This document shows positions 61,097-64,000 of a DNA stretch of 64,000 nt, piece after piece. The notes under the pieces are model-generated. The model was not told the origin of the DNA. It made no database searches and worked only from the letters and a program-made list of their open reading frames with translations. The DNA is from CBDFHF01 sp965247565. GTDB lineage: Bacteria; Pseudomonadota; Gammaproteobacteria; Methylococcales; Methylomonadaceae. The stretch lies in contig CBDFHF010000002.1 of NCBI GenBank assembly GCA_965247565.1, positions 124,001 to 188,000 of the forward strand, given 5' to 3'. A program made the translations under genes and the position numbers. The stretch's first letter is position 1. Each line of letters opens with the position of its first letter.

Positions 61097-62662
61097 ATGA
61101 ATATACCCAAAAAGCTTTTGACCAGCGCTATCGCTACTACCCTGGTAGCCGTTATTTCACCTATGGCGGCGGGAGGTTCTGATTTCCATAAGCTGTATCA
61201 AGAAAATTGCGCTAGCTGTCATGGTTCTGATCACGGCGGTTATTTGGCGCCGGCATTGAATTCTACAACTTTGAAAGGCCGCAGCCCCACAGCATTGCGA
61301 ACTATCGTGATGGCCGGCAGTTTTGATACCTTAATGCCTCCGTTTTACAACAAATTAACCGACGACGAGATTCGCGGCGTTATCAAACATCTGCAAGCTA
61401 CGCCGAAATTGGACAATCCGGCCTGGACTATAGACGACATTAAAAACTCCATCAAAGTCTATGTAAAAGACGAAAGTACGTTGCCGTCAAAGCCGACTTA
61501 TGATATTGACAACATGGATAACGTCATTGGCGTGGCGGCGCGTGGCAAGTACGGGCGCGGCGAAGGCTCCAAAGCAGTATTCATTAACAGCGTTACCCAT
61601 AAAAAAATCGGCGAAGTACCCACCGGCACCGCTGCGCATATCATTGATTACAACCCGGCCAATCCGCGCTGGGCCTATGTTAAAACCGACACCGCAGAAA
61701 TTTTTAAAGTGGATTTATATTCCATGCAAGCGGTGCGCAGCGTAAAAACCGGTTATAACGGCCCCGGCATGGGCGTCTCCCGCGACGGTAAATACATCAT
61801 GGCCGGCTCGTTCGTGCCGCATAATGCCGTAATTCTGGATGCCGAGACCCTGGAACCGCTGAAAACCTTTGAACTGGAAGGCATTGATCCTGACGGCAAA
61901 CAAGTGTCATCAGATTCAGGTATGGTCATCGGTACACCAGCCGATGATATTTTTGCCATTGCTTTAGAAAATGCCGGTCAAGTGTGGGTGGTAGATTTAA
62001 AAGAAGGTTTTCCGGTCACCCGTATTACCGATGTTGGTCGGCATTTACATGATGCTTTCCTAACCCATGGTGGTCAAAAGCTAATGATTGCCTCTTATGA
62101 TGACAGCATCGTTGCCGCTATTGATTTGAAAGAACGCAAAATCATTAAAAAGCTGGAAGCCGGTTGCGTGCCGCATGTCGGCGGTGGTTCAGCCGTGGTT
62201 GTTGACGGTCGTACTTTAGGCTTTGGCACTAACTTCGGTGATTGCGACAAAATGGTGGTCAGCGTTTGGGACTTGGATAAAATGGAAGTGGTTAAACAAA
62301 TCCCAGTGTCTGGCGGTACTGAATCACCTGCAGCGCACGCCAACGCCCCTTATGTGGCGGTCGACATTATCTCTAAAGACCGCAGAGCACGCACCATTCA
62401 ATTGATTGATAAAAAATCATTAGAAGTCGTTAAAACTTTGGATGTTGGTGGCCATGCTTATTTTCCTGAGTACAGTGCCGATGGCAAGTTTTTATATGTC
62501 AGCGCCGGCTACAACGGCGATGAAGTCGTGGTTTATGATTCCACTTCGTTAGAAAAAGTCGCAGCCATCGGTATGGAAAGTCCGGCCGGTATTTTCTCGC
62601 ATGGCAGGGTCAGATACATGACCCGCGGCCTGTCTCCTGATGAAATGAAAGGAGCCAAATAA
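61097..62662 (+). CDS. Cytochrome cd1-type protein (NirS/NirN-like)
   Basis: About 521 residues from the ATG at 61097 (GGAG upstream). A signal peptide (SAIATTLVAVISPMAAGG) precedes a cytochrome c domain with heme-binding CASCH (about 38-42) and a Met ligand candidate in LMPPFYNKL. The rest is an eight-bladed d1-type beta-propeller (about 145-520; GRHLHDAFLTH, CVPHVGGGSA, GGHAYFPEYSADGKFLYV). The placing of His in LHD and PHVGGG recalls the d1-heme pocket of cytochrome cd1. Both nitrite reductase NirS and the dihydro-heme d1 enzyme NirN have this plan; the sequence alone does not decide. Small cytochromes and a NirF-like gene follow. Confidence 0.8.
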   Translation: MNIPKKLLTSAIATTLVAVISPMAAGGSDFHKLYQENCASCHGSDHGGYLAPALNSTTLKGRSPTALRTIVMAGSFDTLMPPFYNKLTDDEIRGVIKHLQATPKLDNPAWTIDDIKNSIKVYVKDESTLPSKPTYDIDNMDNVIGVAARGKYGRGEGSKAVFINSVTHKKIGEVPTGTAAHIIDYNPANPRWAYVKTDTAEIFKVDLYSMQAVRSVKTGYNGPGMGVSRDGKYIMAGSFVPHNAVILDAETLEPLKTFELEGIDPDGKQVSSDSGMVIGTPADDIFAIALENAGQVWVVDLKEGFPVTRITDVGRHLHDAFLTHGGQKLMIASYDDSIVAAIDLKERKIIKKLEAGCVPHVGGGSAVVVDGRTLGFGTNFGDCDKMVVSVWDLDKMEVVKQIPVSGGTESPAAHANAPYVAVDIISKDRRARTIQLIDKKSLEVVKTLDVGGHAYFPEYSADGKFLYVSAGYNGDEVVVYDSTSLEKVAAIGMESPAGIFSHGRVRYMTRGLSPDEMKGAK

Positions 62663-62973
62663 TGAAAACAATCGCTCTTGCTAGCGCATTAATCGCAGGT
62701 TTTTGCTTTATGCAAAGCGCAACGGCGGCAAGCTTATATGCAGGGCAATCCAGAGCTGCAGCAGTTTGTTCGCAATGCCATGGCATAAAAATGCCGTCAG
62801 CTAATGCGCCGTTTCCGCCATTAGCAGGGCGCGATGCGGCTTATTTGGAATCCGCTCTTAAGCAATACCGCGATAAAACCCGCAAATCAGACATTATGAA
62901 TAATATCGCCGGATCGCTGACCGATCAGGATATTCATAATGTCGCCGAGTATTATTCCAGGGTTAAACCATAA
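62662..62973 (+). CDS. Periplasmic cytochrome c, class I
   Basis: A 103-residue exported cytochrome. A signal peptide (ALASALIAGFCFMQSATA) precedes heme-binding CSQCH (36-40) and a single-heme c-type fold with PPLAGRDAAYLESALKQYRD and the Met ligand candidate in SDIMNNIAGSLTDQDI. Its ATG shares one base with the upstream stop (TAATG). In nir clusters a small cytochrome (NirM or NirC) next to nirS or nirN donates electrons or accepts heme d1. The same is a plausible role here. Confidence 0.9.
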   Translation: MKTIALASALIAGFCFMQSATAASLYAGQSRAAAVCSQCHGIKMPSANAPFPPLAGRDAAYLESALKQYRDKTRKSDIMNNIAGSLTDQDIHNVAEYYSRVKP

Positions 62974-62981
62974 GTCCGGCG

Positions 62982-63287
62982 ATGCGAATTCTGCTGCTGG
63001 GGTTTTTGTTGATGTCTATGACAGGCATTGCTGGTCAGCCTCCAACGGGTAGGCAAATGGAATTACGAAATTTGCTTAAACATGATTGCGGTGCTTGTCA
63101 TGGCTTAACATTAAAAGGCGGTCTTGGTCCTGCGCTTTTGCCTGAAAACTTGAATGGTAAATCGGATGGTTACCTGTTAAGCACCATTCTGGAAGGGCAT
63201 AAAGGTACGGCTATGCCGCCTTGGCAGCAGTTCTTAAGCCAAGAGGATGCAATTTGGCTATTGGGTATTTTGCGCAAGCCTGAGTGA
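62982..63287 (+). CDS. Periplasmic cytochrome c, NirC-like
   Basis: A 101-residue exported cytochrome. A short signal (LLLGFLLMSMTGIAG) precedes CGACH (36-40), TLKGGLGPALLPENL and the Met ligand candidate in GTAMPPWQQFLSQEDAIWLL. GLTLKGGLGPAL and the PPW motif resemble NirC of heme d1 clusters. It starts eight bases after the previous gene and ends next to the following one. The two cytochromes differ in size and ligand loop, so they probably have separate partners. Confidence 0.88.
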   Translation: MRILLLGFLLMSMTGIAGQPPTGRQMELRNLLKHDCGACHGLTLKGGLGPALLPENLNGKSDGYLLSTILEGHKGTAMPPWQQFLSQEDAIWLLGILRKPE

Positions 63288-63298
63288 TAAACATCCCG

Positions 63299-63835
63299 AT
63301 GAAACATATTCTGAAAATACCGTGGTTATTGTTTGTGATAGTTTTTTCCACCACTTCAGCCAATGCCGAAACAAGCATTGCTATATTAGATTTTGAACTG
63401 CATGACTTAACCTTGGCGCCCGGCATTCCTGCTGAAATTAGAAGAACCGCCAGCGTAAAGCCACTGCTAGAAAATGAATTAAAACGCGCCGGCTATCGGA
63501 TTGTTCCAATTGATCTTGTCGTCCAACATAAAGCCAATAGTGGGATTGGTTATTTATTTGATCACGATGATGTTGCGGCTGAGCTGGGTAACTCTGTCGG
63601 AGCAGATTATGTTTTGGTGGGCAGGCTACATAAACCCAGTTTTTTGTTTGCTTATTTGATGGGGCATTTGGTCAGAGTAAAAGATGGTCGTTTGCTGGGT
63701 AACTATATTTCAGAAACCAAGGGCGGCGATCTTAAATTGACGCTAAAAGGCGTTGAGAGCCTTGCCGATAAAGTTGATGACGATTTGGACAAGCGATACA
63801 CACCGCCACCTCCGAAGCAGTCGATTGAGCGCTGA
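63299..63835 (+). CDS. Periplasmic DUF2380/DUF3280-type protein (copy 2)
   Basis: About 178 residues from the ATG at 63299 (a GTG at 63284, overlapping the cytochrome stop, is the alternative). A signal peptide (ILKIPWLLFVIVFSTTSANA) precedes SIAILDFELHDLT, EIRRTASVKPLLENEL, GYRIVPIDLVVQHKANSGIG, YLFDHDDVA and DYVLVGRLHKPSFLFAYLMG. It is a paralogue of the gene at 40270-40788. Its C-terminus is Pro-rich (TPPPPKQ). Found inside a heme d1 gene run, so it may support cytochrome assembly, though no role is known. Confidence 0.8.
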   Translation: MKHILKIPWLLFVIVFSTTSANAETSIAILDFELHDLTLAPGIPAEIRRTASVKPLLENELKRAGYRIVPIDLVVQHKANSGIGYLFDHDDVAAELGNSVGADYVLVGRLHKPSFLFAYLMGHLVRVKDGRLLGNYISETKGGDLKLTLKGVESLADKVDDDLDKRYTPPPPKQSIER

Positions 63836-63894
63836 TTTGTTGCTATTGTGGCCATCAGCAAGCTGAAAACACCTCTATTATTTTTGCTAAAATC

Positions 63895-64000
63895 ATGATC
63901 AAACTACTGCCTGTATTCGGATTAATTATTTCTTTAAATTCACTCGCAGAACCGCGCGCTAGTGGTGATTTAGGTGTTGTCATTGAACGGGAGGATAATA
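63895..64000 (+). CDS. NirF-like heme d1 protein, start only (cut by window edge)
   Basis: Only 35 codons are visible. A signal peptide (LLPVFGLIISLNSLA) precedes EPRASGDLGVVIERED. GDLGVVIER is the typical start of NirF-type d1 propeller proteins, which act late in heme d1 synthesis. This supports a heme d1 cluster, but the name depends on a short stretch and the gene runs off the right edge. Confidence 0.65.
   Translation, partial: MIKLLPVFGLIISLNSLAEPRASGDLGVVIEREDN

Noticed and set aside
60910..61182. Plus-strand frame of 90 codons before the cytochrome cd1-type gene
   Set aside because: Overlaps the cytochrome start by 86 bases in another frame, with no signal peptide, domain or ribosome-binding site; treated as chance.

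Overview
The window is a chromosomal segment of a gammaproteobacterium. The conserved core (kdsD-kdsC-lptC-lptA-lptB-rpoN-hpf-rapZ, minCDE, secA, prfB with its programmed frameshift, lysS, lnt) is typical of that class. Two secreted proteins with PEP-CTERM-like tails, an exosortase-associated type of polysaccharide cluster, a heme d1 / cytochrome cd1 cluster and many c-type cytochromes and periplasmic proteins of unknown function suggest an aquatic, respiratory organism. A methanotroph of the order Methylococcales is my best guess, but that is inference; no methane-oxidation gene is present.

Layout. 1-6.4 kb: the start of secA (runs off the left edge), glycogen phosphorylase, a sigma-54-driven VPLP-CTERM protein and a phosphatase-fold protein that has lost metal ligands. 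6.5-12.6 kb: the Kdo / LPS-transport operon with rpoN, hpf and rapZ. 12.6-18.3 kb, mostly minus strand: minCDE plus a small winged-helix protein, a lemA-TPM-TPM operon, a peroxiredoxin and a short-chain dehydrogenase. 18.6-29.6 kb: a small membrane protein, a PAS-PAS-GGDEF-EAL protein, prfB, a HEPN gene pair, lysS, a TPM gene followed by a Tim44-like zinc-ribbon gene carrying five clustered frameshifts, a metallophosphoesterase and a nuclease. 29.6-40.2 kb: lnt, a large Gly/Ala/Asn-rich secreted protein under a second sigma-54 promoter, and a four-gene surface-polysaccharide operon. 40.3-43.5 kb: a DUF2380-type protein, a cupin protein, and a NarX/NarL-like two-component pair facing an operator-like palindrome.

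43.6-55.7 kb is an accessory island. A decayed IS1595-type transposase and a decayed DUF3301 gene border a minus-strand defence operon. In transcription order it holds an excisionase-like HTH gene, an SNF2 helicase, a DUF262/DUF1524 GmrSD-like nuclease, a beta-class DNA methyltransferase (mod), a DUF4258-DUF2283 small pair, and a type III restriction subunit (res). The mod gene is interrupted after codon 25 by a 746-bp IS1-family element with an exact 8-bp target duplication, so the original protein (577 aa) can be reconstructed.

55.8-64 kb is an exported-protein region: DUF4266 and DUF3570 partners (the latter fused to a second Met/His-rich barrel-like domain), three secreted proteins of unknown function of which two are paralogues, and a divergent operon with a cytochrome cd1-type protein, two small cytochromes c, a second DUF2380-type protein and the start of a NirF-like gene. 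The last part looks like a heme d1 enzyme cluster; the denitrification role is inferred from family resemblance only.
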